A DNA stretch of 64,000 nt from positions 160,127 to 224,126 of the forward strand of contig NZ_JAHZCJ010000001.1 in the NCBI RefSeq assembly GCF_019422935.1, in the 5' to 3' direction. The DNA comes from Desulfovibrio sp. GTDB taxonomy: Bacteria > Desulfobacterota > Desulfovibrionia > Desulfovibrionales > Desulfovibrionaceae. Each line of letters starts with the position of its first letter. Positions within the stretch are counted from its first letter, which is position 1. Below are positions 43,724 through 54,169 of the stretch, piece after piece. The position numbers were made by a program, and so were the translations under genes. Under the pieces are notes generated by a model. The model saw only the letters and a list, made by a program, of their open reading frames with translations. It was not told the DNA's origin and ran no database searches.

Positions 43724-44767
43724 TCAGGCGCGGGTACGGCCTGCGGCAAACAGGTCTGTCATGCGGGCCGCGAGATAGTCCAGGCTCTGGCTTGGCGATC
43801 TGCGTCCGCTCTTTACCTGCAACTCCGCATCCATAACAGTGGACATGCACTCCGCAAGCACCGAGGGGCCGAGCCGGGTTGCCAGCTGTTTTTTGAAGGC
43901 GGCCTCGTTGGGATGAACGCGCACCTTTTCCCCTGCCCACAGTTGCCAGAGCAGGCGCAACTCGCGCGCCAGCAGGGCCAGCAAAGAAAACAGCAGGCTG
44001 TCGACGTCCTGACTGCGCGAAAGTTCTTTCCACACGGCGGTGAGGTTGCCCGCCTCCATGTGTCGGATACAGTCAAAGACGTTGCACTCTGGATTCCACG
44101 AAGCCGTGGCGGTCATGGCAAGAGTAATGGTGCCCTGGTCGGGAACCTGATCCGCCCCGTGAGACTCTGCCTGTGATTTTTCCCGGGCAGTATCCTGCGC
44201 GGTATTGCGCAGCAGTTGCAGCTTGATCAGTTCATTTTCAATGGCCAGGGCATCGGGAGGCACAGAGGCGCAGAACTGCTCCAGGGCGTCCTGCTCAAAG
44301 CGCAGCCCCATCTCGTGCGAGCGTTGCAGCACGTGCTTTTTAACCGCCCGTTCGTTCAGGCCGTCCTGCCGCCATATCCAGCCCTGCTGATCGGCAAAGG
44401 CCATGCAGCGCAGCTTAGCAATGTGCGCGGGGATTTTGGGCTGGCCTTTGTCCCAGGCCACTTCCATACAAAAAAAGGGCCAGCATTGTTCCGATGGCCG
44501 GGCCAGCGCATGCGAAACCTTTTTCCATACCGCTGCGGGCCACAGGTTGGCCTGTCGCACCACGAGCACACGCGGTGCGCCGAACAGGCCTTGCAGCGTA
44601 AGCTGCTCCCAGAAGCGCGGCGAGGGTTCCTCGTCGCCCCAGTAGACGTGCCGTTCCCACTGCCCGCTGGCGGGCGGAAAGGAAGAAAGCAGCTGCTCCA
44701 TGCGCGCGCGCAGCAACTGCCCGTCAGGGCATACAAGAAAACTGAATCCGGGATGTGCCGCGCTCAT
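43724..44767 (-). CDS. holA: DNA polymerase III delta subunit
   Basis: 347 residues from ATG 44767 (MSAAHPGFSFLVCPDG). Clamp-loader subunit that opens the beta clamp. Although similarity is low, the arrangement is typical: an N-terminal domain I with RVLVVRQANLW as the clamp-binding strand, domain II through KKHVLQRSHEMGLRF and ALAIENELIKLQLL, and a helical domain III collar ending LDYLAARMTDLFAAG. Downstream of leuS, in the same orientation, as in other Desulfovibrio. Confidence 0.75.
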   Translation of the reverse strand: MSAAHPGFSFLVCPDGQLLRARMEQLLSSFPPASGQWERHVYWGDEEPSPRFWEQLTLQGLFGAPRVLVVRQANLWPAAVWKKVSHALARPSEQCWPFFCMEVAWDKGQPKIPAHIAKLRCMAFADQQGWIWRQDGLNERAVKKHVLQRSHEMGLRFEQDALEQFCASVPPDALAIENELIKLQLLRNTAQDTAREKSQAESHGADQVPDQGTITLAMTATASWNPECNVFDCIRHMEAGNLTAVWKELSRSQDVDSLLFSLLALLARELRLLWQLWAGEKVRVHPNEAAFKKQLATRLGPSVLAECMSTVMDAELQVKSGRRSPSQSLDYLAARMTDLFAAGRTRA

Positions 44768-44819
44768 GATGTTCCATGGTTCTGAAAATTGATAAAAAAA
44801 AGACTGCCGTAGCAGCCTC

Positions 44820-44868
44820 GGAATAAAACCCGCCCGGAATAAATCCCGCCTTGGAATAAACTCCGTAA
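44820..44868. repeat. Three short tandem direct repeats
   Basis: GGAATAAA followed by CCCGCC-like bases occurs three times in a row, with periods of 16, 17 and 16, between leuS and holA. The third copy is diverged. Confidence 0.6.
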
Positions 44869-44948
44869 ATCCAGGTTTATCGTCTGGTAGAACTGCCAAC
44901 ACAGTCAGTATAGGTACAAAAGAGGGAACGGGGAAGGGGTATACAGGC

Positions 44949-44987
44949 GGAAGGGGCGTTTTTCATCTGCGAAAAACAGCCCCTTCC
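44949..44987 (-). terminator. Hairpin downstream of leuS
   Basis: GGAAGGGGC pairs with GCCCCTTCC, extended by GTTTTTC/GAAAAAC inside, 15 bases after the leuS stop. Long stem; terminator or processing site before holA. Confidence 0.6.
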
Positions 44988-45001
44988 ACCATGATAATCA
45001 G

Positions 45002-47524
45002 TTAGTTGGCAACGATGTTGACCAGTTTGCCGGGAACCACCACCACCTTGCGCACGGTCAGGCCGTCAATGTGGCGCTGCACGGAGGAATCAGCCAGTGC
45101 GGCCTGTTCCATGGCGGCTTTGTCCGCCGCTGCGGGGATCTGCACCGTGCCGCGCAGCTTGCCGTTGACCTGAAGGGCCACGGTGAGCATGTCCTGCACG
45201 GTAGCCGCATCGTCCCACTTGGGCAGAAGCTCGCTGGCAAGCTGGGTGCCGTGCCCCAGGTGCTGCCACAGTTCTTCGCAAACATGGGGCGTGATGGGCG
45301 AAAGCAACGTAAGCACGGAAGCCATGGCCGAAGAGAATACGCGGCGGTCGCCTTCCGTGGCGCCGAGCTTTTCGCGCGAAAGGTACATGGCGTTGACCAG
45401 CTCCATAACGGCGGCAATGGCCGTGTTGAACTGGAAGCGGTCGCCCATGTCTTCGCTGCATTTCTTGACCGTAAGGTGCTCGCGGCGACGCAGGTCGCGG
45501 GCTTCCTCGCTCTGAGCGTCCTCAGCCGTGGACTGGCAGGCTTTGAGGGGCAGCAGGCGGTCTTTTTCTTCATCAAAAAGACGCCACACGCGGCCAATAA
45601 AGCGCGACGCGCCTTCGATGCCAGAATCCGACCAGTCAAAGTCGCGCTCGGCGGGCGCGGCAAAGAGGCAGAACAAGCGCACCGTATCCGCGCCGTATTT
45701 GGCGATCATGTCGGAAGGCGCAACCACGTTGCCCTTGGATTTGGACATCTTGCTGCCGTCTTTCAGCACCATGCCCTGAGTGAGCAGGTTGGCGAAAGGC
45801 TCGTTGAGTTCGGCAGGGAAAAAGCCCAGATCGCGCAACACCTTGGTGAAAAAGCGCGAGTAGAGCAGATGCAGGATGGCGTGTTCCACGCCGCCGATGT
45901 ACTGGTCAACGGGCAGCCAGTACTTGAGGGCTTCCGCATCAAAGGGGCCATCTTCCTTGCGGGCGCTGGTATAGCGCGCGAAATACCACGAGGATTCCAC
46001 AAAGGTATCCATGGTATCGGTCTCGCGCCGGGCGGTTCCGCCGCACTTGGGGCAGGTGCACGAGGCGAATTCCGGCGTTTCCGGCAGGGGAGAGCGCCCG
46101 TCTTCACGGATTTTCACGTCCATGGGCAGCAGCACGGGCAGGTTTTCTTCCTTTTCAGGCACCACACCGCATTTGTCGCAGTAAATAACGGGGATGGGCG
46201 CACCCCAGTAGCGCTGGCGCGAAATGTTCCAGTCGCGCAGGCGGAACTGCGTGGTGGCCTTGCCCTTGCCGTCCTTTTCCAGCGCCTGAGCCACGGCCTT
46301 TTTGCCGTCTTCGTTGGCGGTGCCGTCAAAGGGGCCGGAATTAACCATGAAACCTTCAGCTGTATAAGCTTCGGTCAAGGTTTCAGGATCAATCTTCTCA
46401 TCCTTGGGGCTGATGACCACGCGCAGGGGCAGGCCGTATTTGCGGGCAAATTCAAAATCGCGCTGGTCGTGTGCGGGAACGCCCATAACCGCGCCGGTGC
46501 CGTAATCAGCCAGAACAAAGTTGCCCAGCCACAGCGGCACGCGCTGCCCGGTAAAGGGATGCACGGCGTAGGCACCGGTGAAGATGCCTTCTTTTTCCAG
46601 CGAATCGGACTGGCGGTCGATGCGGTCCATATTGCGGATGCGATCCACAAAGGCGCGCACTTCATCGGCTTTTTCGTAGCCTTCAATGAGCTTTTCCACC
46701 AGCGGATGCTCGGGGGCCAGCGTCATGAAGGTCACGCCAAAGAGCGTGTCGGGCCGCGTGGTGAACACGTCTATGCCCGTGACGCCTTCTGCCTTGAGGC
46801 CCGCGTTTTCCAGACCAAAAGTGATGGCCGCGCCTGTGGATTTGCCAATCCAGTTGCGCTGCATGGCGATAACGCGGTCGGGCCAGTCGCCTTCAAGGCT
46901 TTGCAGGTCTTGCAGCAGTTCATCGCCGTAGGCCGTGATCTTGAGGAACCACTGCGTCAGATCCTTTTGCTCCACGCGGCTGTCGCAGCGCCAGCAAAGG
47001 CCATCGACAACCTGCTCGTTGGCGAGAACCGTGTGGCACGAGGGGCACCAGTTCTGCGCTGCCTTTTTGCGGTACACGAGGCCTTTTTCCAGCAGGCGTA
47101 AAAAAAACATCTGCTCCCAGCGGTAGTACTCGGGGCGGCAGGTGGCGATTTCGCGATCCCAGTCATAGGAATAGCCAAGGCGCTTCAGCTGGGCGCGCAT
47201 GTTGTCGATGTTGGCGTAGGTCCACTTGGCGGGGTGGGTATTGTTTTTGATGGCCGCGTTTTCCGCAGGCAGACCAAAGGCGTCCCAGCCCATGGGGTGC
47301 AATACGTTGAAGCCCAGCATGCGCTTGCTGCGCGCCACCACATCGCCAATGGCGTAGTTGCGCACGTGCCCCATGTGGATATTGCCCGAAGGATAGGGGA
47401 ACATTTCAAGCACATAATACTTGGGCTTGTTGCTCTGGTGGGTGCAGGCAAAAGCGTTTTCGTCCTGCCAGCGAGACTGCCACTTTTCTTCGATAGCTTG
47501 CGGATTATAGCGTTCGTGCGTCAT
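45002..47524 (-). CDS. leuS: Leucyl-tRNA synthetase
   Basis: 840 residues. Class I synthetase with the HIGH motif as [14 protein letters not shown], the KMSKS loop as KMSKSKGN, an editing (CP1) domain with [12 protein letters not shown], a zinc-binding CxxC insertion (CDKCG and CTCPKCG) and a C-terminal tRNA-binding part. ATG 47524. Starts 14 bases after the nusB stop, in the rib-nusB-leuS operon. Confidence 0.97.
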   Translation of the reverse strand: MTHERYNPQAIEEKWQSRWQDENAFACTHQSNKPKYYVLEMFPYPSGNIHMGHVRNYAIGDVVARSKRMLGFNVLHPMGWDAFGLPAENAAIKNNTHPAKWTYANIDNMRAQLKRLGYSYDWDREIATCRPEYYRWEQMFFLRLLEKGLVYRKKAAQNWCPSCHTVLANEQVVDGLCWRCDSRVEQKDLTQWFLKITAYGDELLQDLQSLEGDWPDRVIAMQRNWIGKSTGAAITFGLENAGLKAEGVTGIDVFTTRPDTLFGVTFMTLAPEHPLVEKLIEGYEKADEVRAFVDRIRNMDRIDRQSDSLEKEGIFTGAYAVHPFTGQRVPLWLGNFVLADYGTGAVMGVPAHDQRDFEFARKYGLPLRVVISPKDEKIDPETLTEAYTAEGFMVNSGPFDGTANEDGKKAVAQALEKDGKGKATTQFRLRDWNISRQRYWGAPIPVIYCDKCGVVPEKEENLPVLLPMDVKIREDGRSPLPETPEFASCTCPKCGGTARRETDTMDTFVESSWYFARYTSARKEDGPFDAEALKYWLPVDQYIGGVEHAILHLLYSRFFTKVLRDLGFFPAELNEPFANLLTQGMVLKDGSKMSKSKGNVVAPSDMIAKYGADTVRLFCLFAAPAERDFDWSDSGIEGASRFIGRVWRLFDEEKDRLLPLKACQSTAEDAQSEEARDLRRREHLTVKKCSEDMGDRFQFNTAIAAVMELVNAMYLSREKLGATEGDRRVFSSAMASVLTLLSPITPHVCEELWQHLGHGTQLASELLPKWDDAATVQDMLTVALQVNGKLRGTVQIPAAADKAAMEQAALADSSVQRHIDGLTVRKVVVVPGKLVNIVAN

Positions 47525-47538
47525 GGGGCTTTACCGGA

Positions 47539-48036
47539 TTACTCGGATATGGTTGAAGGATCGGCAGCGGGCCGGGAGATTCCGCCGGTTTCCAGAGCCT
47601 TTGCCACGGCATCAAGAATGCCGTTGATAAAGCTCTTGGCGTTGCCTTCGCCAAACTGGCGGCTGAGTTCCAGCGCCTCGTTGATGGCAACCTTGGGCGG
47701 CACATCACTGCGGTACATGATTTCAAAAACGGCAAGGCGCAGCAGGGTCAATTCCACACGACCCATGCGGTCAACGCGCCAGTTGCGGGAAAAATTGGTG
47801 ATGGCTGCGTCCAGCTCGTCGCTCTTGCTCCACACGCCTGCCACCAGTTCCCAGGCAAAGCCAGAGGGATGGCTGGGCGGATCCTGACCTTCCCAGCGGG
47901 CAATGTAGTCGGGAGAAATGCGAAAGATGCGCCGCAGATCGTCAATATCACGGGCCGGGGTGAAGGAAAGGCCGTACAGAACCTGAAAGGCCAGTTCGCG
48001 TTCGCCGCGGCGTGTGGCTGATTTGGCTTTTGCCAT
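47539..48036 (-). CDS. nusB: Transcription antitermination factor NusB
   Basis: 165 residues, all-helical. Starts with RRGERELAFQVLYGLSF, the typical N-terminal RNA-binding region, and has VELTLLRLAVFEIMYRSDVPPKVAINEALELSRQFG, typical of NusB. Works with NusE (S10) on rRNA antitermination. ATG 48036; 3 bases after ribH stop. Confidence 0.93.
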   Translation of the reverse strand: MAKAKSATRRGERELAFQVLYGLSFTPARDIDDLRRIFRISPDYIARWEGQDPPSHPSGFAWELVAGVWSKSDELDAAITNFSRNWRVDRMGRVELTLLRLAVFEIMYRSDVPPKVAINEALELSRQFGEGNAKSFINGILDAVAKALETGGISRPAADPSTISE

Positions 48037-48039
48037 GGG

Positions 48040-48510
48040 TTACAACTGCTCCATAACGCGGATGGTTTCCAGCATGGCTGCCGCTGCTTCCACGCCCTTG
48101 TTGCCGCCCTTGGAACCGGCTCGTTCGATGGCCTGTTCAATGGTGTCGCAGGTCAGCAGGCCAAAGCCGATGGGGACGCCGGAGTGCATCATGGCCTGGG
48201 CAATGCCCTTGCTGGCCTCGGCGCACACGTAGTCAAAGTGGGGGGTGCCGCCGCGAATAACCGCGCCAAGCGCCAACACGCCGTCATACTTGCCGGAATT
48301 GACCAGTTTCTGGCAGACCAGCGGCATTTCAAATGCGCCGGGAATGCGCACGATGGTGATGTTGGCGGTATCAAGGCCGTGACGTTCCAGATAATCCTGC
48401 GCGCCGCCCACAAGGCGGTCTACGATAAAATCGTTGAAACGGGTGGCCACAATGGCGATCTTGAGGCCCTTGGCGTCCAACTGTCCGGCGATGGTGGTAA
48501 CAGTGCTCAT
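48040..48510 (-). CDS. ribH: 6,7-dimethyl-8-ribityllumazine synthase
   Basis: 156 residues. Penultimate step of riboflavin synthesis. Motifs: [44 protein letters not shown] (catalytic His, phosphate loop) and [20 protein letters not shown] 48510. The gap of 74 bases to ribE holds no ribBA, usually placed here in relatives. Confidence 0.96.
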   Translation of the reverse strand: MSTVTTIAGQLDAKGLKIAIVATRFNDFIVDRLVGGAQDYLERHGLDTANITIVRIPGAFEMPLVCQKLVNSGKYDGVLALGAVIRGGTPHFDYVCAEASKGIAQAMMHSGVPIGFGLLTCDTIEQAIERAGSKGGNKGVEAAAAMLETIRVMEQL

Positions 48511-48584
48511 GGCAACTCCTTGGCGCGTTGGCGCAAGGCCCGCGCGCTAACGCGTTTTTTGTAATATTTCTGTAAGCGAAATGT

Positions 48585-49265
48585 TCAGATAAAGCCGTTG
48601 CGCAAGAGCATCTCGCGGCTCAACCCGCTGGTCTGCGCGGCGGCAGTTTGCTCTACCGCGCTCTTGCCGCCGGGAGCCCAGGCCCCCAAAAGGCTGCGCA
48701 CATATTTGCCGATGAGGTCGGTTTCCATATTCACCAGCGTTCCCGGCCGCCAGTTGCGCATGGTGGTGCGCTTTTGCGTATCAGGAATGATGTTGACCTC
48801 AAGAAAATCAGGCCCGCAATCATTGATGGTAAGACTGATGCCGTCAAGGGCCACGGAACCCTTGGCAATGACCTCCACCCCATATTCCTTGGGAAAGGCA
48901 AGCCGACAGCACAGGGACTGGCCCGCGCCCGTTACGCTGCGCACCGTGGCAAGGCAGTCCACATGCCCGCTCACCAGGTGCCCGCCAAGCCGGTCGCCCA
49001 GGGCCAGCGCCCGCTCCATGTTCACGCTGTCGCCGGTCTTGAGTCTGCCCAGCGTGGTACGAGAGAGGGTCTCTGTGGAGGCGTAGGCTGTGAACACGCC
49101 TTCGCCGTGGGTTTCCACCGAAAGGCATGCGCCGTTGACGGCAATGGATTCGCCATCGACTATGGAGGGCAGACTGAACAGGGGGCGCAGGGTGAACCTG
49201 CGTTCCGTGCCGGAGTCGCGCAGGGCGAGAACCTCGCCCTGACCCTGGATAATGCCGGTGAACAT
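48585..49265 (-). CDS. ribE: Riboflavin synthase alpha chain
   Basis: 226 residues with two lumazine-binding repeats: first MFTGIIQGQGEVLALR to GACLSV, second GHLVSGHVDCLATV to DGISLTIND. Dismutates two lumazines to riboflavin and the pyrimidine precursor. ATG 49265, 9 bases after ribD stop. Confidence 0.96.
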   Translation of the reverse strand: MFTGIIQGQGEVLALRDSGTERRFTLRPLFSLPSIVDGESIAVNGACLSVETHGEGVFTAYASTETLSRTTLGRLKTGDSVNMERALALGDRLGGHLVSGHVDCLATVRSVTGAGQSLCCRLAFPKEYGVEVIAKGSVALDGISLTINDCGPDFLEVNIIPDTQKRTTMRNWRPGTLVNMETDLIGKYVRSLLGAWAPGGKSAVEQTAAAQTSGLSREMLLRNGFI

Positions 49266-49274
49266 GCCGCCCGC

Positions 49275-50417
49275 CTACGCCTTGGCGGCATCAAGAGGCC
49301 GCAGATGAATGTGTATGTCTTCGCCGCACAGGTGCGTATTGCTCACGCGCATGCGCAGGGCGTCTTCCAGGCTCAGGGGCGCGCGGCCGGAAAAGAGCGG
49401 CAGGGCGTCTTCGTCACCCAAAATCATGGGCGCGAGGTGCAGGCGGAAGTCGTCCACAAGGCCCGCTTCCAGCAGGCTCAGGGCTAGATGCCCGCCGCCT
49501 TCGCAAAGCATGTAGGGGCAGTGCAGTTCTTCCCACACTGCGCGCAGCAGATTGGGAAAGTCCGGCCCGCCGTGCATGCCTGGGCCAAGCGCCAGAACCC
49601 GCACGCCGATGTCGCGCAGGGCCTTGGCCGTGGTGGAGGCCGCCGCTGCGGGCGAAACCATAAAAACTGTCTGTTCCGGGCGGTCTTTCAGCAGGTGAAA
49701 ATCTGCATCGGGCTGGGGCAGGCGTGAGGTAAGCACACAGGCCAGAGGCTGCGGCCCGGCATTTTCTCCCCGCACTGTAAGCTGGGGGTTGTCGGTGCGA
49801 AAGGTGCCGCCGCCCACGAGAATAGCGCCGCCGCACAGGCCGATGCCCGCGCGCAGTTCCTGCACTTCTTCTCTGGATTTATCGCAGCTTATCCATTTGG
49901 ACTGGCCCTTGCGGGTGGCGATGCGGCCGTCAAGGGTAGCGGCCATTTTCAGCATGACGTAGGGGCGCTTGTGCTGCTGCCAGATCAGAAAATCGGCCAC
50001 AAGGTCGCGGCATTCCTGCTCGCAGACGCCTTCAATAACTTCAACGCCGCTTTCGCGCAGTTGGCAGGCACCGCCGCAGGCAACTGGATTGATGTCCGCA
50101 AGACCCACGACCACCTTTTTGATGCCCGCAGCCTTGATGGCTTCGGTGCAGGGTGGCGTTTTGCCCTGATGGCAGCACGGTTCAAGCGTGACAACCAGGG
50201 TGCACTCCGCTGGATTTATGCCGCGCGAGGCAGCATCCTTGATGCAGTCCACTTCTGCATGATCCTCTCCGGCTGCGTGGTGCCAGCCCCGAGCCACAAT
50301 CTGCCCATCGCGCACCAGCACAGCCCCCACCGTAGGGTTGGGGCAGGCATGCCACCGACCTTTTTCTGCAAGGTCAATGGCTTCACGCATAAAGGGAACA
50401 AAATCCAGTTCAGACAT
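49275..50417 (-). CDS. ribD: Bifunctional riboflavin deaminase/reductase RibD
   Basis: 380 residues. N-terminal deaminase with HAEVDCI and the zinc site [17 protein letters not shown]-terminal reductase of the DHFR-like type ([17 protein letters not shown], and [18 protein letters not shown]). Catalyses the second and third steps of riboflavin synthesis. ATG 50417 overlaps the stop of the upstream deaminase gene by 8 bases. Confidence 0.96.
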   Translation of the reverse strand: MSELDFVPFMREAIDLAEKGRWHACPNPTVGAVLVRDGQIVARGWHHAAGEDHAEVDCIKDAASRGINPAECTLVVTLEPCCHQGKTPPCTEAIKAAGIKKVVVGLADINPVACGGACQLRESGVEVIEGVCEQECRDLVADFLIWQQHKRPYVMLKMAATLDGRIATRKGQSKWISCDKSREEVQELRAGIGLCGGAILVGGGTFRTDNPQLTVRGENAGPQPLACVLTSRLPQPDADFHLLKDRPEQTVFMVSPAAAASTTAKALRDIGVRVLALGPGMHGGPDFPNLLRAVWEELHCPYMLCEGGGHLALSLLEAGLVDDFRLHLAPMILGDEDALPLFSGRAPLSLEDALRMRVSNTHLCGEDIHIHLRPLDAAKA

Positions 50418-50901
50418 GGTAGTCTACTCCGGCTTGGGCGCTGATTACAGGCGGTGCAAAATCCAGCTTTTCCATAATGACCCCGGCTTCCTTGAGCATC
50501 TGCTCCGCAAGCTCGTCAGGGTAATATTCCGCATAATAAATGTGACGTATGCCGCAATTTATCAACATCTTGCTGCACAGCACGCAAGGGTGCGTCGTGC
50601 AATAAATCTCTGCGCCACTGATATTGATGCCATGCACAGCAGCCTGAATAATGACATTCTGCTCCGCATGCAGCCCCCGGCATATCTCGTGCCTCTGCCC
50701 CGAAGGAATGCCCAGTTGCGTGCGCAGACACCCCACCTCAAGACAGTGCGGAACCCCCGCCGGGGCCCCGTTGTACCCCGTGGCTAAAATGCGCTTGTCC
50801 TTAACCGCCACAGCACCCACCTTGCGCCGCGTACACGTAGAACGCCCGCTCACCAGGTACGTGATGTTCATAAAATATTCCGGCCACGGCATTCGCTGCA
50901 T
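50410..50901 (-). CDS. dCMP deaminase-like cytidylate deaminase
   Basis: 163 residues. Zinc-dependent deaminase with HAEQNVI and PCVLCSKM, and a further CxxC-containing loop ([14 protein letters not shown] to CLEVGCLR) typical of the dCMP deaminase/ComEB group. Supplies dUMP for thymidylate. ATG 50901 ([14 protein letters not shown]); weak ribosome site. Head of the ribD-ribE-ribH-nusB-leuS run. Confidence 0.87.
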   Translation of the reverse strand: MQRMPWPEYFMNITYLVSGRSTCTRRKVGAVAVKDKRILATGYNGAPAGVPHCLEVGCLRTQLGIPSGQRHEICRGLHAEQNVIIQAAVHGINISGAEIYCTTHPCVLCSKMLINCGIRHIYYAEYYPDELAEQMLKEAGVIMEKLDFAPPVISAQAGVDYHV

Positions 50902-51226
50902 AACACACCCGTATGTTGATTGGTGGTAGTGTACAGGCGGCTGGTGAAAATGCCAAGTTGCCTGTCGGGCTATTTTGCCGTGATGCTGCGTCAGGCAGCG
51001 CTTGCAGTTCCGGTCGCCCCGCTGCATCGGCGGTGCAGTCTTGCTGTGAAACAGCAATGTTATCTGCATGTCTGCGCAAGGCAAAGCCCCTGTTTTTCTC
51101 AAAACCGGGGCTTTGTCAAAGGGGGCGCAGCCCCTCTATGATTCTATCTGGCGGTTTTTCCGGCACCAGCCCCCGATGTTGCCTGCGGGGCCGAGGCGTC
51201 AGAAAAACCGTCCGAAAATCAGCCCG
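50902..51226 (-). other. Intergenic region between glyA and the rib operon with two hairpins
   Basis: 325 bases without a gene. CAAAGCCCC / GGGGCTTTG (51082-51115) and a longer GGCGGTTTTTC / GAAAAACCGTCC pairing (51149-51213), just after glyA, are terminator candidates. No FMN riboswitch signature was seen upstream of the rib genes. Confidence 0.45.
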
Positions 51227-52465
51227 TTACCAGGCGAATAGCGGGAACTGTCGCGCAAATTCTTCAACGTTCTTGCTGATCTTTTCAAGAGCGGCGGCGT
51301 CCTCGCGTTTTTCAATAGCCTCTACGATGAACGCGCCCACGGTGCGCATGTCGTCTTCCTTCATGCCGCGCGTGGTCAGGGCAGCAGTGCCAAGGCGCAC
51401 GCCCGAGGTCACAAAGGGCGAACGGGTTTCAAAGGGCACGGTGTTCTTGTTGACGGTGATGCCCGCCTGATCAAGAGCGTGTTCCGCATCCTTGCCCGTG
51501 ACATCCTTGTTGGTCAGGTCAACCAGCATCAGGTGGTTGTCCGTACCGCCGGAGACAAGGTCGTACCCGGCGTCCATAAGAAACTTGGCAAGCACGGCGG
51601 CATTGGTCACTACGCGTTGCTGGTACGTTTTGAAGGCGGGGCGCAGGGCTTCGCCAAAGGCCACGGCCTTGGCCGCAATGACGTGCATGAGAGGGCCGCC
51701 CTGAATGCCGGGGAAAATCTGGCTGTTCAGGGTTTTTCCCATGTCTTCGGTAGAAAGAATCATGCCGCCGCGGGGGCCGCGCAGGGTTTTGTGCGTGGTC
51801 GTGGTAGTGATGTGGGCGTACGAAAGCGGGCTCTGGTGCAGACCGGCGGCCACAAGGCCAGCAATATGCGCCATATCCACCACCAGCTTGGCGCCGACTT
51901 CGTCAGCGATTTCGCGGAAGCGGGCAAAGTCGATGGCGCGGGGGTAGGCGCTTGCGCCGGCAACAATGGCGTTGGGCTTGTGCTCGCGGGCCAAGGCGGC
52001 GACTTCATCATAGTCTATGCGGCCCGTCTCGCGTTGCACGCCGTAAGAAACAATGTTGAACAGGCGGCCAGAAAAGTTCACCGGGCTGCCATGGGTAAGA
52101 TGGCCGCCGTGCGAAAGATTCATGCCCAGAATGGTATCGCCAGGCTTCAGAAAGGCGAGGTAAGCGGCCATGTTGGCCTGCGAACCGGAGTGCGGCTGCA
52201 CGTTCACGTATTCGCAGTTGAAAAGTTGCTTGGCGCGGTCCTGAGCCAGGGTTTCGGCTATATCCACATATTCGCAGCCGCCGTAGTAGCGCTTGCCGGG
52301 ATAGCCTTCGGCGTACTTGTGGGTAAGTACGCTGCCTTGCGCTTCGCGCACGGCGCGGGAAACAAAGTTTTCAGAAGCGATGAGCTCAAGTTTGCTCATC
52401 TGACGGTCGGATTCAAGCGTGATGGCTCGCGCCAGTTCCGGGTCTTGCAGCAGGATTTCGTCCAT
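51227..52465 (-). CDS. glyA: Serine hydroxymethyltransferase
   Basis: 412 residues. PLP enzyme turning serine and tetrahydrofolate into glycine and methylene-THF. Motifs: [24 protein letters not shown], and the PLP lysine in [19 protein letters not shown] 52465. Last gene of the plsX-fab-glyA run. Confidence 0.98.
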   Translation of the reverse strand: MDEILLQDPELARAITLESDRQMSKLELIASENFVSRAVREAQGSVLTHKYAEGYPGKRYYGGCEYVDIAETLAQDRAKQLFNCEYVNVQPHSGSQANMAAYLAFLKPGDTILGMNLSHGGHLTHGSPVNFSGRLFNIVSYGVQRETGRIDYDEVAALAREHKPNAIVAGASAYPRAIDFARFREIADEVGAKLVVDMAHIAGLVAAGLHQSPLSYAHITTTTTHKTLRGPRGGMILSTEDMGKTLNSQIFPGIQGGPLMHVIAAKAVAFGEALRPAFKTYQQRVVTNAAVLAKFLMDAGYDLVSGGTDNHLMLVDLTNKDVTGKDAEHALDQAGITVNKNTVPFETRSPFVTSGVRLGTAALTTRGMKEDDMRTVGAFIVEAIEKREDAAALEKISKNVEEFARQFPLFAW

Positions 52466-52557
52466 GACGTCGCATCCTTTTGAAATGTTCTGCCCGCCAC
52501 AACGGCGGGCAGATGATTATCAAACGGGGAGGGCAGAGGCCGAGTAAAAACTGTCGG

Positions 52558-53805
52558 CTACTGTTGCCACTTCTTGAAGATCACGCTGGCGTTGGTGCCG
52601 CCAAAGCCGAAGGAGTTGCACATGGCGTATTCGCAGGCGATGTGCTTGGAGCCGTCGGCCATGTAATCGAGATCACATGCGGGATCGGGGTTATCAAGGT
52701 TAATGGTGCCGGGCAGCATTTCGTCATGCAGGGCGAGGGCCGTGAAGACGGATTCAATGCCGCCAGCCGCGCCGAGCAGGTGCCCGGTCATGGATTTGGT
52801 GGCCGAAATCTTGACCTTCTTGGCATGCGCGCCAAAAACGGTCTTGATGGCCTTGGTTTCCGTGCTGTCGTTCAGCATGGTGGACGTGGCGTGGGCATTG
52901 ATGTGACCAATGGCCGAAGCGTCAATGCCAGCTTCGCGCAGGGCATTTTGCATGGCGCGGGCCATGCCTTCGCCGTCGTCGCGGGGGGCGGTCATGTGGT
53001 AGGCATCGCCAGACGCGCCGTAGCCCACCATTTCCGCATAAATTTTGGCGCCGCGCGCCTGCGCTGATTCCAGCGTTTCCAGCAGCAGCAGTCCTGCGCC
53101 TTCGCCGATGACAAAACCATCGCGATTGGCGTCAAAGGGGCGGGATGCGCGGGAAGGCTCATCGTTGAACTGCGTGGAAAGGGCCTTGAGAGCCGTAAAC
53201 CCGGCCACGCCAAGAGGCGTAACCGTAGCTTCAACACCGCCAGAGATAACTGCGGTCGCGCGGCCCAGAACCATTTCGCTGTAGGCGGTGCCAAGAGCGT
53301 GAATGGCAGAGGCGCAGGCCGTGGTGGTGACGATGTTCGAGCCCTTGGCGCCGGTGAAGATGGAAATCTGTCCCGGCCCCATGTTGGAAATCAGCATGGG
53401 GATCATGAAGGGCGAAATTTTGTGGGGGCCGGATTCCAGCAGCTTGGCGTGGTATGTTTCGATGGTGTGCAGACCGCCCAGGCCGATACCGAGGATCACG
53501 CCCGTATCGTAGGCGTTGGCATCGGTGATTTCGTACTTGGAGTCTTCAAGCAGCATCTTGGCAGAGGCCACTGCAAACTGGGTGAAGCGATCCATGCGCC
53601 GAGCCTGCTTCATGGGCATATAGTCTTCGGCGACAAAGTTTTTTACTTCACCGGCAATGCGGGAATCGTAGGCGGAGGCGTCAAAAAGCGTGATGGGCGC
53701 GATGCCCGACTCGCCTGCGAGCAGTTTTTTCCAGGTGCTCTCAATATCATTGGCGAGGGGCGTAACGCCGCCTATGCCGGTGATTACTACGCGGGGACGG
53801 GTCAT
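52558..53805 (-). CDS. fabF: 3-oxoacyl-ACP synthase II
   Basis: 415 residues. Condensing enzyme for elongation of fatty acids. Active-site Cys in TTACASAIHALG, His in NAHATSTMLNDSTE and in TKSMTGHLLGAAG, and C-terminal NSFGFGGTNAS. ATG 53805 follows AAAGGAG; the frame is open a further 93 bases. 61 bases downstream of acpP. Confidence 0.97.
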   Translation of the reverse strand: MTRPRVVITGIGGVTPLANDIESTWKKLLAGESGIAPITLFDASAYDSRIAGEVKNFVAEDYMPMKQARRMDRFTQFAVASAKMLLEDSKYEITDANAYDTGVILGIGLGGLHTIETYHAKLLESGPHKISPFMIPMLISNMGPGQISIFTGAKGSNIVTTTACASAIHALGTAYSEMVLGRATAVISGGVEATVTPLGVAGFTALKALSTQFNDEPSRASRPFDANRDGFVIGEGAGLLLLETLESAQARGAKIYAEMVGYGASGDAYHMTAPRDDGEGMARAMQNALREAGIDASAIGHINAHATSTMLNDSTETKAIKTVFGAHAKKVKISATKSMTGHLLGAAGGIESVFTALALHDEMLPGTINLDNPDPACDLDYMADGSKHIACEYAMCNSFGFGGTNASVIFKKWQQ

Positions 53806-53866
53806 GCATGCTCCTTTGAGGCGGGGGGCAGACCCCCCCGCGCTGCATATACTATAACAAGCGCTG

Positions 53867-54100
53867 TTACTGCTTGTTTTCGATGTAGCTGATGGCATCC
53901 TGAACTTTCAGGATCTTCTGGGCGTCGTCGTCGGCGATTTCGATGTCGAATTCTTCTTCCATGGCCATGATCAGTTCGGTCAGGTCAAGGGAGTCGGCAC
54001 CGAGGTCTTCCACAAAGGAAGCAGCGGGCTTCACTTCTTCAGCGGTCACGCCGAGCTGGTCAATGATGATTTTTGTAACTTTTTCAGTAACGTCAGACAT
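53867..54100 (-). CDS. acpP: Acyl carrier protein
   Basis: 77 residues, acidic, four-helix carrier. Phosphopantetheine Ser in [18 protein letters not shown] 54100 preceded by GGAGG. Between fabG and fabF, the typical place. Confidence 0.98.
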   Translation of the reverse strand: MSDVTEKVTKIIIDQLGVTAEEVKPAASFVEDLGADSLDLTELIMAMEEEFDIEIADDDAQKILKVQDAISYIENKQ

Positions 54101-54169
54101 GGTATCCTCCAGATAAATTAGTGGTCTGCTTAACCCCGGCCCTGGCCGGGAGTCTTCCGTAGTAAATGC

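Noticed and set aside
44820..44868. CRISPR-like array
   Set aside because: Three direct repeats of 16-17 bases without spacers and without cas genes.
50902..51226. FMN riboswitch for the rib genes
   Set aside because: No AGGAUA-like or GAGGGUG-like signature elements in the leader on the minus strand.
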